A stretch of DNA of 64,000 nt. Source: Arthrobacter globiformis NBRC 12137 (GTDB taxonomy: Bacteria; Actinomycetota; Actinomycetes; Actinomycetales; Micrococcaceae). The DNA lies in contig NZ_BAEG01000037.1 of assembly GCF_000238915.1 (NCBI RefSeq), positions 186,001 through 250,000 on the forward strand. The letters are read 5' to 3'. The number at the start of each line of letters is the position of its first letter. The first letter of the stretch is position 1. The notes under the pieces were generated by a model. That model was not told where the DNA came from. It saw nothing but the letters and a program-made list of their open reading frames with translations, and searched no databases. The translations under genes were made by a program, and so were the position numbers. This document shows, in pieces, positions 51,743-60,547 of the stretch.

Positions 51743-54106
51743 TCAGGCTGCCGCGGGGCTGGGCGACATCTCCGCCGCCTGGCGCAGCGCCTCGATCATG
51801 CTGCGGACGTCCACGATGCCCTTGCCCGCGATGTCGAAGGCCGTGCCGTGGTCCACGGAGGTGCGGATGACGGGCAGGCCAACGGTGATGTTGACGCCGG
51901 CTTCGATGCCGAGGACCTTGACCGGCCCGTGGCCCTGGTCGTGGTACATCGCCACGATGAGGTCGTAATCCCCGCGGCCGGCCAGGAAGAACGCCGTGTC
52001 TGCCGGGAGCGGACCGACAGCGTCGATGCCGTCCGCCTGCAGCTTTTCAATGGCGGGCGTGATCTTCTCCGCTTCCTCACCGTAACCGAAGAGGCCGTTT
52101 TCGCCGGCGTGCGGGTTGATGGCGCACACTCCGATCTTCGGGTTGGCGATGCCGGCGCGCTGCATGGCGCTGTGGCCGCGGCGCACGGTCCGCTCCACCA
52201 GGCCGGGCTCGATTTTGTTGATGGCGTCGATGAGGCCGATGTGCGTGGTGACGTGGATGACCTTCACCTTGGGCGTGGACAGCATCATGGACACTTCCTC
52301 GACGCCCATGAAGTGCGCCAGCAATTCGGTGTGGCCGGGGTAGATGTGCCCGGCCTTGTGCAGCGCGGCCTTGTTCAGGGGCGCCGTGCAGATGCCCTGG
52401 ACCTGGCCGCCCATGCCCAGCTCGCAGGCGATCCGGATGTAGTGGTAGGCGGCGTTGCCGGCCTCGGCGGACTCCTGGCCCCACGGCAGGTCGGCAGAAA
52501 GCAGCTTCGGGTCGATCACGTTGATCCGGCCGGCCTCGAAGACTGCCTCACCCACCGTCTCCACCTCGACGATGTTGGCTTCGACGCCCAGCGCCTTGGC
52601 GCCCAGCTGCAGCCGGTGGACGTCGCCGACGACCACGGGGCGGCAGTCGCGGTAGGCGTTCCCGTCGAGAAGGGCACCCACGGTCACCTCGGGGCCCACG
52701 CCGGCGCCGTCGCCCATGGTCACGGCGATGAAAGGCCGGGTGTCCTGCTGTTCGGTTGCGTTCACTGCTGATGTCATTGGAGCTCCAGGTGTGAGGGAGG
52801 GGTGGGAGGTGCTGTTGGAAGACCGGAGGTCTTTGATGGCGGAGTAGAGCTGGACGAGGGCGTTATCGTCGCCGAAGCTGCCGGGCTTGGTGCCCACCAG
52901 CCGCCCGTCGTCGGAAAGGCTGACCACGGCGCCGTGCTGTACGGACGCCAGCGGGGTCAGCGAGCGGACGCCGAGGGCGTCGAGTACCTCGCGGGCCGTT
53001 TCCCCGCCGGTGAGGATCAGGTCTGCAGCTGTCGCAGGACCAGCCGCCGCGCTGGCAGCCAGCCGCGCCAGGTTCTGTACGATCCTGCCGGACTCGTCGG
53101 GATTGACGACGCCGGCGGTGACAGTCAGGGCTGCCGGCTCGCCCGCCGCCAGGAGCTGCCGGGCTTCCGCGAGCCTCGGGCCGGAATCCTCCGGCCGCTG
53201 CAGTTCGCCGGAAGCGAGCCGCAGGGTGGTGAAGCCGCCGGCCTCCAGATTCCGCAGCTGCGCCGCCGCCTTCTCCGAGGCGGAGCCGACGGCGGCCAGC
53301 ACCGTCCGGGGTCCGCCCGCCGTCGTCAGGCCGGGCGACACCTGCTGTTGCGCGTTTCGCGCAGAGCTGCTGCCCAGCTTCGCCGCCAGCAGCAGGGCCA
53401 TTCCGCCGGTTCCGGCCAACACGATGCGCCGCCCGCCGGCCCTGAACTCCAGGTCCAGCAGCGCATCCGCGACGGCCTCCAAGTCGGCCGGAGTCTCGCC
53501 GTCGACAATCACGGTGGCGGGAGCGGCACTGGAGACAGACAGTGCCTCGCCAAGGACGGCGGCGAGGCCGCCCGACCGCACCGCGGACAGCCCCGCAAGC
53601 TGAACTGCAGAGCCAGGACCCAGCAGCTCCGCGATCTCCGCGGGCGGGGCGGCTGCCTCTGCCCGCCACAGTTCAGTGCGGTCCAGCCGGACGCCGTCGG
53701 CAAAGGGCCGGCCGCCCACGACTGTCCGGTTCAGCTGGGGGAGGGCTCCGGCCACCACAATGTGATGGCCCAGGGCCGAAAGTGCCGCGAGCTCTGGGCC
53801 AACATTGCCCCGCCACAGCGAGTCGATCTTCTTGAACAGGACACCTGCGCCGTCTGCGGCGGGGCTGCCGAAAACGGCCGCCGCAGCCGCGGCTGCCGAC
53901 TCCGGGGACACTGCGCGTGAGTGGGTGTCGACAACCACAACGTCCGGACGGCCGCCGGCGTCTGCGGCTGTGGCTGCGCCTTCGGCAGTCGTGTCTGCCG
54001 CCGGAGCGGACAGGAGGAGCCGTGTGTCCAGCCCTTGGGCTGCAAAGCATTGCCCCACTTCTGCTGCGCCGGAAAAGTCATCGGCCTGGATGAGGACTAC
54101 AGTCAC
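51743..54106 (-). CDS. Fused four-carbon-acid-sugar kinase (DtnK/OtnK-like) and PdxA2-type dehydrogenase
   Basis: 787 aa in one open frame. GTG start at 54106 with GGGAGG 6 bases upstream. Residues about 1-420 are a DUF1537 acid-sugar kinase: QADDFSGAAEVG, KKIDSLWRGNVGPEL, VLAAVGSASEKAAAQL and GGETAREVL. Residues about 445-787 are a PdxA2-like phosphoacid dehydrogenase: VTMGDGAGVGPEV, HTELLAHF, AINPHAGENGLFG and AMYHDQGHGPVK. The pair is known as separate proteins, e.g. D-threonate kinase and 4-phospho-D-threonate dehydrogenase giving dihydroxyacetone phosphate; D-erythronate is a possible alternative. At the junction a ribosome site (GGAG) lies 6 bases before an in-frame ATG (52777), so a separate PdxA2 might also be made. 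Confidence 0.88.
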   Translation of the reverse strand: MTVVLIQADDFSGAAEVGQCFAAQGLDTRLLLSAPAADTTAEGAATAADAGGRPDVVVVDTHSRAVSPESAAAAAAAVFGSPAADGAGVLFKKIDSLWRGNVGPELAALSALGHHIVVAGALPQLNRTVVGGRPFADGVRLDRTELWRAEAAAPPAEIAELLGPGSAVQLAGLSAVRSGGLAAVLGEALSVSSAAPATVIVDGETPADLEAVADALLDLEFRAGGRRIVLAGTGGMALLLAAKLGSSSARNAQQQVSPGLTTAGGPRTVLAAVGSASEKAAAQLRNLEAGGFTTLRLASGELQRPEDSGPRLAEARQLLAAGEPAALTVTAGVVNPDESGRIVQNLARLAASAAAGPATAADLILTGGETAREVLDALGVRSLTPLASVQHGAVVSLSDDGRLVGTKPGSFGDDNALVQLYSAIKDLRSSNSTSHPSLTPGAPMTSAVNATEQQDTRPFIAVTMGDGAGVGPEVTVGALLDGNAYRDCRPVVVGDVHRLQLGAKALGVEANIVEVETVGEAVFEAGRINVIDPKLLSADLPWGQESAEAGNAAYHYIRIACELGMGGQVQGICTAPLNKAALHKAGHIYPGHTELLAHFMGVEEVSMMLSTPKVKVIHVTTHIGLIDAINKIEPGLVERTVRRGHSAMQRAGIANPKIGVCAINPHAGENGLFGYGEEAEKITPAIEKLQADGIDAVGPLPADTAFFLAGRGDYDLIVAMYHDQGHGPVKVLGIEAGVNITVGLPVIRTSVDHGTAFDIAGKGIVDVRSMIEALRQAAEMSPSPAAA

Positions 54107-54151
54107 GTCGTCCTCCCTTCTTCTATGGATCGGTAGCACCATGATGGCATG

Positions 54152-54193
54152 TCTGCGCGAATTGCGCTAGAGCGGTTGCGCATTCCGCGCAGA
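54152..54193. promoter_or_regulatory. Putative divergent operator between the kinase fusion and ABC operon
   Basis: TCTGCGCGAATTGCGC (54152-54167) and GCGCATTCCGCGCAGA (54178-54193) are inverted repeats matching at 14 of 16 positions, spacer 10. It is 46 bp upstream of the kinase start and 75 bp upstream of the ABC binding-protein start. The DeoR protein at 63319 is a possible binder. Confidence 0.6.
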
Positions 54194-54268
54194 GGTGGCA
54201 GGGTGATGCATGTAACACGGCGCAGGCCATCCGGCCGCCAGCCGTCCCATTCAACCGAGAGGTCAACG

Positions 54269-55843
54269 ATGACCGTTCTTCCTCAAGGAAGTGAGATCTC
54301 ACGGCGCCGCCTCCTGCAGTTTGGCGCGGCCGCCGGATTTCTCCTGGGCACAGGCTCCATGGCCGGGTGTGCCGGCCCCACGGGCCTGCCGGGACCCAGC
54401 ACCCTGACGCTGGCCCTCAACAGGTCCCTCGTCAGCCTGGACAACAAGCTCAACCAGTTCGACGCCGCCGTCACCGTGCAGCGTGCCGTGCGGCAGGGAC
54501 TGACCGCAATCGGCCCCGAAACCAAGCCGATCCTGGTCCTGGCGGACCGCTTTGAGATGACCTCGCCCACCGTGTGGACGGTGCGTCTGCGCGACGGCGT
54601 CCGGTATTCGGACGGCACCCCGGTGGCCATCGAGGACATCGCCACGGCGCTGAAGATGTACCAGCAGGTGCAGGGCTCCTTCGTCGCCGGGTTCTTCCCG
54701 GAATTCCCCACAGTGGTACCGGTGGATGACAGGACGTTCCGGATGGAGTCCAAGAACCCCATCCCCATCCTCGATTCCCTGATGAGCATGATCCTGATCA
54801 GCCCGGCAGCCAAGAACAAACCGGAGGAGCTGCAGGAAGGCGTGGGCACCGGCCCGTACGTGGTGACCAAGTTCAACCGCGGCGCCGGCACCTACAGCCT
54901 CAGGCGCAACGAGAACTACTGGGGTCCCGCCCCCAAGGTGGACAACGTCGAGGTCCGGTTCCTGCCGGAGGAATCCAGCCGCGTCATCGCGCTGCGCAGC
55001 GGCGAGGTGGACGTCATCGACTCCATCACGCCTGACTCGCGCGAACAGCTGGCCGGACTTCCCGGCGTCGTCCTGGCCGAGGCGTCCAGCCTCCGGCTGA
55101 ACCAGATCTTTTACAACTTCCGCAAGCCGTCCAGCCACCCGCTCTCCGACGTCCGCGTCCGCCAGGCCCTCAGCTGGGCGGTCGACGGCGAGGCGCTGGT
55201 CAAGGACGTCCTGGTCGACTCTGTCAGCGAGGCTGAAGGCGTGGTCCCGTCCAGCCTCACCGGCTTCGCCAAGACCGGCAACTACACCTACGACCCCGAG
55301 AAGGCAAAGGCCACGCTGAAGAGCCTCGGCGTCACGGACCTCAACCTGAAGATCATCTGGGAAACCGGCGAGTTTGCCTCCGACACCTCCGTGATGGAGG
55401 CGCTGGTGGAGATGTTCGGCAACATCGGCGTGAAGACCCAGCTGCAGCAGTTCGAGCCCGGCGGCAACATCCTGGCCTGGCGCCAGGGCAAGCAGGGCGA
55501 TTGGGATCTGCTGGGCAACGGCTTCAGCAGCCCCACCGGACTGGCCATCACCATGATGCAGGGCATGTACGCCGGAACCGCCGAGAAGGAAAAGACCCGC
55601 GACACCTACCAGGGCTACGTGGTTCCGGACGTGCAGGCAAAGATCCAGGCCGCGTCCTCCGAAGTGGATCCGGTACGCCGGGAGCAGCTGCTCGCCACCG
55701 CGCAGAAGGCCATCTGGGACACCTGGCCGTGCGCCTGGGCATTCGTTCCCAAGTCGGTGCTGGCCCACCAGAAGCGCGTGTCGGGCCTGGCCCTGGCGCC
55801 CACGAACTCCTACCCCCTTGTTGACGTCCGGCTGGAGGCCTGA
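54269..55843 (+). CDS. Dipeptide/oligopeptide-type ABC binding lipoprotein
   Basis: 524 aa, family 5 solute-binding protein. The N-terminus ISRRRLLQFGAAAGFLLGTG plus SMAGC is a twin-arginine-like lipoprotein signal (RRR near the front, lipobox MAGC). The core shows WTVRLRDGVRYSDGTPVAIE, GTGPYVVTKFNRGAGTYSLR and VRQALSWAVDGEALV. ATG 54269 has GAGAGG upstream; the earlier in-frame codons are not supported. Family members also carry sugars, nickel or acidic sugars; the substrate here is not peptide by necessity. Confidence 0.9.
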   Translation: MTVLPQGSEISRRRLLQFGAAAGFLLGTGSMAGCAGPTGLPGPSTLTLALNRSLVSLDNKLNQFDAAVTVQRAVRQGLTAIGPETKPILVLADRFEMTSPTVWTVRLRDGVRYSDGTPVAIEDIATALKMYQQVQGSFVAGFFPEFPTVVPVDDRTFRMESKNPIPILDSLMSMILISPAAKNKPEELQEGVGTGPYVVTKFNRGAGTYSLRRNENYWGPAPKVDNVEVRFLPEESSRVIALRSGEVDVIDSITPDSREQLAGLPGVVLAEASSLRLNQIFYNFRKPSSHPLSDVRVRQALSWAVDGEALVKDVLVDSVSEAEGVVPSSLTGFAKTGNYTYDPEKAKATLKSLGVTDLNLKIIWETGEFASDTSVMEALVEMFGNIGVKTQLQQFEPGGNILAWRQGKQGDWDLLGNGFSSPTGLAITMMQGMYAGTAEKEKTRDTYQGYVVPDVQAKIQAASSEVDPVRREQLLATAQKAIWDTWPCAWAFVPKSVLAHQKRVSGLALAPTNSYPLVDVRLEA

Positions 55844-55846
55844 GTC

Positions 55847-56782
55847 ATGACCAACTACATCCTCAAGCGGCTGGGCCAAGGCCTGCTGACCGTGTTCCTG
55901 ACGGTCTCCACGGTCTTCATCCTGATCCGCCTCGCTCCGGGTGATCCGGCCGTGTCCTACGCCGGACCGCTGGCCACCACCGAGCAGCTGGCCAGGGTCC
56001 GCGAACAATTCGGCCTGGACCGTCCCGTGCTGGAGCAGTACTGGATCTTCCTGCAGCAGCTGTTCACCGGGAACCTCGGCACGTCCTACTCGTTCCAGGC
56101 GCCGGCCATGCAGGTGGTGTCCGAGCGGATGCCCTACACGCTCACCCTCGCCACCGCGGCCATCCTCCTCACCGCCGTGGTCGCCATCCCGCTGGGGGTG
56201 TGGATGGCCCGCCGCCCGGACACCAACCGGGAACTCGGCGTCAACGTCCTCACCATCGCCGGGCAGTCCATGCCGGACTTCTGGACCGGCATCATGCTCC
56301 TGACCGGTTTCGCCGTCCTGATCCCGCTGTTCCCGGCCTCGGGCTTCGCCACCTGGGGCGGACTGGTCCTCCCCACGGTCACCATCGCCATCCTGCAGAT
56401 CGCGCTGATCTCACGGATGGTGCGGCGTGAGATGACCGCCAACTTCGCGGCCCCTTACCTGACCGTCGCGCGGTCCAGGGGAGTGGGCGGTCCGGCGCTG
56501 ACCTGGCGCTATGCCATGGGCAACTCCGCCATTCCGGTCTTCACCGCCCTGGGCACGCGCTTCGCGGCCATGCTGAACGGCGTGGTGGTGGTGGAAGTCG
56601 TGTTCGCCTGGCCCGGCGTCGGCTCCCTCATTGTCCGGGCCCTCGAAACCCGCGACTATCCCCTCATCCAGGCGACCGTCCTGCTGACGTCCCTGCTGGC
56701 CGTAGCCGTCCAGCTCGTCATCGACCTCGCTTACCCGCTTCTCGATCCCCGTGTTCGTCTTGGAAAGGCGGCAGCAGCATGA
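55847..56782 (+). CDS. Dipeptide-type ABC permease (DppB-like)
   Basis: 311 aa, six hydrophobic segments. DppB start YILKRLGQGLLTVFLTVSTV FILIRLAPGDP is typical, and the EAA-like loop is PYLTVARSRGVGGPALTWRY. Begins 3 bases after the binding-protein stop; its own stop overlaps the next gene by 4 bp. Confidence 0.92.
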   Translation: MTNYILKRLGQGLLTVFLTVSTVFILIRLAPGDPAVSYAGPLATTEQLARVREQFGLDRPVLEQYWIFLQQLFTGNLGTSYSFQAPAMQVVSERMPYTLTLATAAILLTAVVAIPLGVWMARRPDTNRELGVNVLTIAGQSMPDFWTGIMLLTGFAVLIPLFPASGFATWGGLVLPTVTIAILQIALISRMVRREMTANFAAPYLTVARSRGVGGPALTWRYAMGNSAIPVFTALGTRFAAMLNGVVVVEVVFAWPGVGSLIVRALETRDYPLIQATVLLTSLLAVAVQLVIDLAYPLLDPRVRLGKAAAA

Positions 56783-57711
56783 GCATCAGCGACACCGCAA
56801 CGCCGGCGGCTTCGGCCGCGCAACCATCCCGCGCGCCGTCCCCGAGCGCCGTCACCAAGGCACTCGTCGCGAAGGCGGGGGCCACCCGGCGCCGCAACGC
56901 CGCCAAGTGGAAACTGCGCATCGGCGCCGTCTGCACGCTGGTCGTCATCATTCCCATCCTGCTGGCCCAGGTGCTTCCGCTGCCGGACGCCAACCACCAG
57001 GACCTCTCCGCCCGGCGGCTCGCTCCGCTCATGGACGGCCATCTGTTCGGCACCGACCAGTTGGGCCGCGACCTGCTCTCCCGCGTCCTGCACGGCGGCC
57101 AGGTCTCCCTGACCATCGGCATCCTGGCCGTGGTGGTCTCCGGCGCCATCGGCATCATCCTTGGTGCCGCCGCCGGCTACTTCGGCGGCTGGGTGGATAC
57201 GGTGGTTTCCCGCGTCCTCGAAGCCCAGATGTCCCTGCCGCTCCTCATGATGCTGCTCCTGGTGGTGGCGCTGTTCGGCCCCTCGATCCCGGTCATCACC
57301 TTCGTGATCGCCATAGCCCAATGGCCCGAAGTGGCCCGGCTGACGCGGTCCATGGTGCTCGTGGAACGCGAAAAGCCCTACGTCTCGGCGGCCCGGATCC
57401 TGGGCCTGCACCGCATCCAGATCCTCATCCAGCACATCATCCCGAACGTCATCAAGCAGGCCACCCTTGTTGTGCTGCTGCTCCTGGCCCAGGCTGTCCT
57501 CCTGGAAAGCGCCTTGAGCTTCCTCGGCGCCGGCCCCCAGCGTCCGTTCGCCACCTGGGGACGCATCATTTCGGACGGCCAGGACTACATCACCACCTCC
57601 TGGTGGATGGTCACCCTGCCCGGTCTGGTAATCGTGCTGATGGTGGTGGGCGTGAACCTGCTGGGCGACGGCCTCCGCGACCGTCCCCGCCGCAAGAAGA
57701 AGGGTGCCTGA
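56779..57711 (+). CDS. Dipeptide-type ABC permease (DppC-like)
   Basis: 310 aa, six hydrophobic segments after an Ala/Arg-rich cytoplasmic N-terminus. DppC features are HLFGTDQLGRDLLSRVLHGG, SLTIGILAVVVSGAIG and the EAA-like loop YVSAARILGLHRIQILIQHI followed by IPNV. Pairs with the preceding permease (4-bp overlap). Confidence 0.92.
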   Translation: MSISDTATPAASAAQPSRAPSPSAVTKALVAKAGATRRRNAAKWKLRIGAVCTLVVIIPILLAQVLPLPDANHQDLSARRLAPLMDGHLFGTDQLGRDLLSRVLHGGQVSLTIGILAVVVSGAIGIILGAAAGYFGGWVDTVVSRVLEAQMSLPLLMMLLLVVALFGPSIPVITFVIAIAQWPEVARLTRSMVLVEREKPYVSAARILGLHRIQILIQHIIPNVIKQATLVVLLLLAQAVLLESALSFLGAGPQRPFATWGRIISDGQDYITTSWWMVTLPGLVIVLMVVGVNLLGDGLRDRPRRKKKGA

Positions 57712-57712
57712 C

Positions 57713-58624
57713 ATGAACGCACAACCCGCCGCCACGCAGGACTACAAGGAGCCGGCCCTGCTCGAGGTCCGCGACTTCCAGGTGGAGCTGATCACCGACG
57801 CCGGCATCATCCGGGCCGTGGATTCCGTGAACTTCAGCATCCACCGCGGTGAGACAGTCACCATCATCGGTGAGTCCGGTTCGGGCAAATCGACGACGGC
57901 GATGGGCATCCTGCGCCTGCTCCCGGACGATCTGGCGGTGCTTTCCGGCACCGTGCTCATCGACGGCGTGGACGTGGTAGCCGAGCCCAAGGCCATCGAC
58001 AAGGTCCGCGGCCGCACCCTCGCGCTCATCCCGCAGGACCCGATGACCGCACTGAGCCCCGTGCATTCCATCGGCAGCCAGCTCTCCGAGGCCATCCGGA
58101 TCGCCGGTGCCGCCTCCAAGGACAAGGACGCCGTCCGGGCCCGCGCCATCCGGCTGCTGGAACAGGTGCACATTCCCACCCCGGAAGTGCAGCTGAAGAA
58201 GTACCCGCACCAGCTCTCCGGCGGCATGCTCCAGCGCGTGCTGATCGCGATCGCCCTGGCCAGCGAACCCCAGCTCCTGGTGGCCGACGAACCCACCTCG
58301 GCGCTGGACGTCACGGTCCAGGCCGGCATCCTCGACCTTCTGCTGGAACTGCAGGAGCAGCGCGGCATCGGCATCCTGATGATCACGCACGACCTCGGCG
58401 TGGCCCGGCTCATCTCGGACCGCATCCATGTGATGAAGGACGGCTCCTTCGTGGAGTCCGGCGATGTCCAGCAGGTCGTGGAGCATCCGGCCACCGAGTA
58501 CACGCGCAACCTGCTGGCCGCCGTGCCGGTCCTGGGGCCGTGGGACGAAACCCCTGCCGGCAACACGCAACCCGACGCAGCGGCAGCGGCCGCCCTGACC
58601 AACACCGGAGCCAGCCATGACTAA
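57713..58624 (+). CDS. Dipeptide-type ABC ATPase (DppD-like)
   Basis: 303 aa. Walker A GESGSGKST, Q-loop IPQDPMTALSPVHSIGSQ, signature LSGGMLQRVLIAIAL, Walker B LLVADEPTSALDVTVQ and switch His MITHDLGVARLISD are intact. The C-terminal EYTRNLLAAVPVLGP region is the oligopeptide-specific extension, without a clear 4Fe-4S Cys cluster. ATG 57713 has GAAGAAGGG upstream. Overlaps the next ATPase by 8 bp. Confidence 0.92.
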   Translation: MNAQPAATQDYKEPALLEVRDFQVELITDAGIIRAVDSVNFSIHRGETVTIIGESGSGKSTTAMGILRLLPDDLAVLSGTVLIDGVDVVAEPKAIDKVRGRTLALIPQDPMTALSPVHSIGSQLSEAIRIAGAASKDKDAVRARAIRLLEQVHIPTPEVQLKKYPHQLSGGMLQRVLIAIALASEPQLLVADEPTSALDVTVQAGILDLLLELQEQRGIGILMITHDLGVARLISDRIHVMKDGSFVESGDVQQVVEHPATEYTRNLLAAVPVLGPWDETPAGNTQPDAAAAAALTNTGASHD

Positions 58625-59444
58625 GCCGTTTCTCTCCGTCGAGAACCTCGTGGTGGACTACCACGTGCCGGGCGGAACGTTCCGCGCCGTGGATGACGTC
58701 TCCTTCTCGGTGGACAAAGGCAAGACGATCGCCGTCGTCGGTGAATCCGGCTGCGGAAAGTCGACCATTGCCAAGGCGCTGATGCGGCTGGTGACGCCGG
58801 CCAGCGGCCGGATCGAACTGGACGGAACGGACATCGCAGCCATGAGCGAAGCCAAGCTGCGGCCGCTCCGGTCGAAGTTCCAGATGGTGTTCCAGGATCC
58901 GTACGGCTCCCTGGACCCGCACCTCACCGCGCAGGAGATCGTGGCCGAACCGCTGAAGCTGCAGGGCGTCCGGTCCAAGGCCGAACGGCACAAGGAAGCC
59001 GCGAAGCTGATCGACCAGGTGGGCTTGCCGGCCAAGTCCCTGGACCGCCACCCGGCGGAGTTCTCCGGCGGCCAGCGGCAGCGCATTGGCATTGCCAGGG
59101 CGCTCGCCTCCAAGCCGGAACTGCTGGTCTGCGACGAAGCCACGAGCGCGCTGGATGTGTCCGTCCAGGCCCAGGTGCTGCGGCTGCTGAAGTCCATCCA
59201 GGACGAAACCGGCATCACCTACGTGTTCATCTCGCACAACCTTGGCGTGGTGCAGGAGATCAGCGATAGCGTCATGGTCATGCAGCGGGGCAAGCTCGTG
59301 GAGCACGGAACGACGGCGCAGGTGCTGACCGCGCCCAGGGAGGACTACACCCGCAAGCTCCGCCGGGCCGCCCTGGACCCGTCCACCATGCGTGGCCTCA
59401 AGCCCCGTCACGTGGTCCGGTCGCTGGCGCTGAAAGGCGCCTGA
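58617..59444 (+). CDS. Dipeptide-type ABC ATPase (DppF-like)
   Basis: 275 aa. Walker A GESGCGKST, Q-loop FQDPYGSLDPHLTAQEIV, signature FSGGQRQRIGIARAL, Walker B LLVCDEATSALDVSVQ and switch His FISHNLGVVQEISD. With DppD-like it forms the heterodimeric motor of the importer. Confidence 0.92.
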   Translation: MTKPFLSVENLVVDYHVPGGTFRAVDDVSFSVDKGKTIAVVGESGCGKSTIAKALMRLVTPASGRIELDGTDIAAMSEAKLRPLRSKFQMVFQDPYGSLDPHLTAQEIVAEPLKLQGVRSKAERHKEAAKLIDQVGLPAKSLDRHPAEFSGGQRQRIGIARALASKPELLVCDEATSALDVSVQAQVLRLLKSIQDETGITYVFISHNLGVVQEISDSVMVMQRGKLVEHGTTAQVLTAPREDYTRKLRRAALDPSTMRGLKPRHVVRSLALKGA

Positions 59445-59517
59445 ACCGGCTGCCCGAACCCTCTGGAACCTGAACCCCTGACCACGACCGATACTGCAAC
59501 CCACGGAGAATCAACGC

Positions 59518-60507
59518 ATGAGCAAGCAGCCAGAAGGAACCCCGGTGGAAGGACTGAAGCTTCCCATCTCACGGCTGGTCCTGGGCACCATGACGTTCGG
59601 CGACACCGCCGATGAAGCCACCGCCGGACGCATGGTGGAGGAGGCGCTCGGCGCCGGCATCACCACCATCGACACCGCCAACGCGTATGTGGGCGGCGTG
59701 ACGGAGGAGATGCTCGCCCGCCTCCTCAAGGGGCGCCGCGACGAGGTCATCCTCGCCTCCAAGGCCGGAATGCCGCACGCGGACCACGGCCAGCACTCAC
59801 CGCTGTCCCCGCAAGGGCTGCGCAACAGCGTGGAGGGCAGCCTGCGCCGGCTCGGCGTGGACAGCATCGACCTGTTCTACCTGCACCAGCCGGACCGTGC
59901 CACCCCGCTGCAGGACACCCTGCGCACCGTGGCGGACCTGGCGGCAGAGGGGAAGATCGGGGCGCTGGGTGTCTCCAACTTCGCGGCCTGGCAGATCGCC
60001 GACGTGATCCACGTTGCCCGCGAGGTGGGTGCGCCCGCCCCCGTGGTGGCGCAGCAGCTCTACAACCTGGTGGCCCGGCGGGTGGAGGAGGAATACCTCG
60101 AGTTCGCCGCCACCCACAACGTCCACACCATGGTCTACAACCCGCTGGGCGGCGGCCTGCTCACCGGCAAGCACAGCTTCGAGGCCAAGCCCTCGGAGGG
60201 CCGCTTCGGTGATTCCAAGCTGGCCGCCATGTACACCCAGCGCTACTGGGACAAGCAGCTGTTCGACGCCGTCAGCGCCCTGGCCGGCATCGCCGAAGGG
60301 GCAGGCATCACCCTCGCCGAGCTGTCCCTGCGCTGGCTCGCCTACCGGACCGGCGTCGGCTCGATGCTGCTGGGCGGTTCCAAGGTGGAGCAGCTGCGTT
60401 CCAACATCGCCGCCGTGGCCAAGGGCCCGCTGCCCGAGGACGTCAGCGCCGCGTGCGACGCCGTCGGCTCCGGGCTCCGCGGGCCCATGCCGGCCTACAA
60501 CCGCTGA
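59518..60507 (+). CDS. Aldo/keto reductase
   Basis: 329 aa (beta/alpha)8 NADP-dependent reductase. The catalytic tetrad context is visible: Asp and Tyr in IDTANAY, Lys in LASKAG, His in FYLHQPD. Other landmarks are GALGVSNFAAWQI and YNPLGGGLLTGKH. ATG start. It follows the importer by 74 bases and presumably acts on the imported carbonyl/hydroxy compound or its aldehyde product. Confidence 0.9.
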   Translation: MSKQPEGTPVEGLKLPISRLVLGTMTFGDTADEATAGRMVEEALGAGITTIDTANAYVGGVTEEMLARLLKGRRDEVILASKAGMPHADHGQHSPLSPQGLRNSVEGSLRRLGVDSIDLFYLHQPDRATPLQDTLRTVADLAAEGKIGALGVSNFAAWQIADVIHVAREVGAPAPVVAQQLYNLVARRVEEEYLEFAATHNVHTMVYNPLGGGLLTGKHSFEAKPSEGRFGDSKLAAMYTQRYWDKQLFDAVSALAGIAEGAGITLAELSLRWLAYRTGVGSMLLGGSKVEQLRSNIAAVAKGPLPEDVSAACDAVGSGLRGPMPAYNR

Positions 60508-60547
60508 TTACCCGCTGATTTTCCGAACTGAAGGCAGAAGACACCAC

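Noticed and set aside
60014..60547. Extended N-terminus for the HpcH/HpaI aldolase
   Set aside because: The extra sequence is an out-of-frame reading of the aldo/keto reductase; the family starts at the ATG at 60548.
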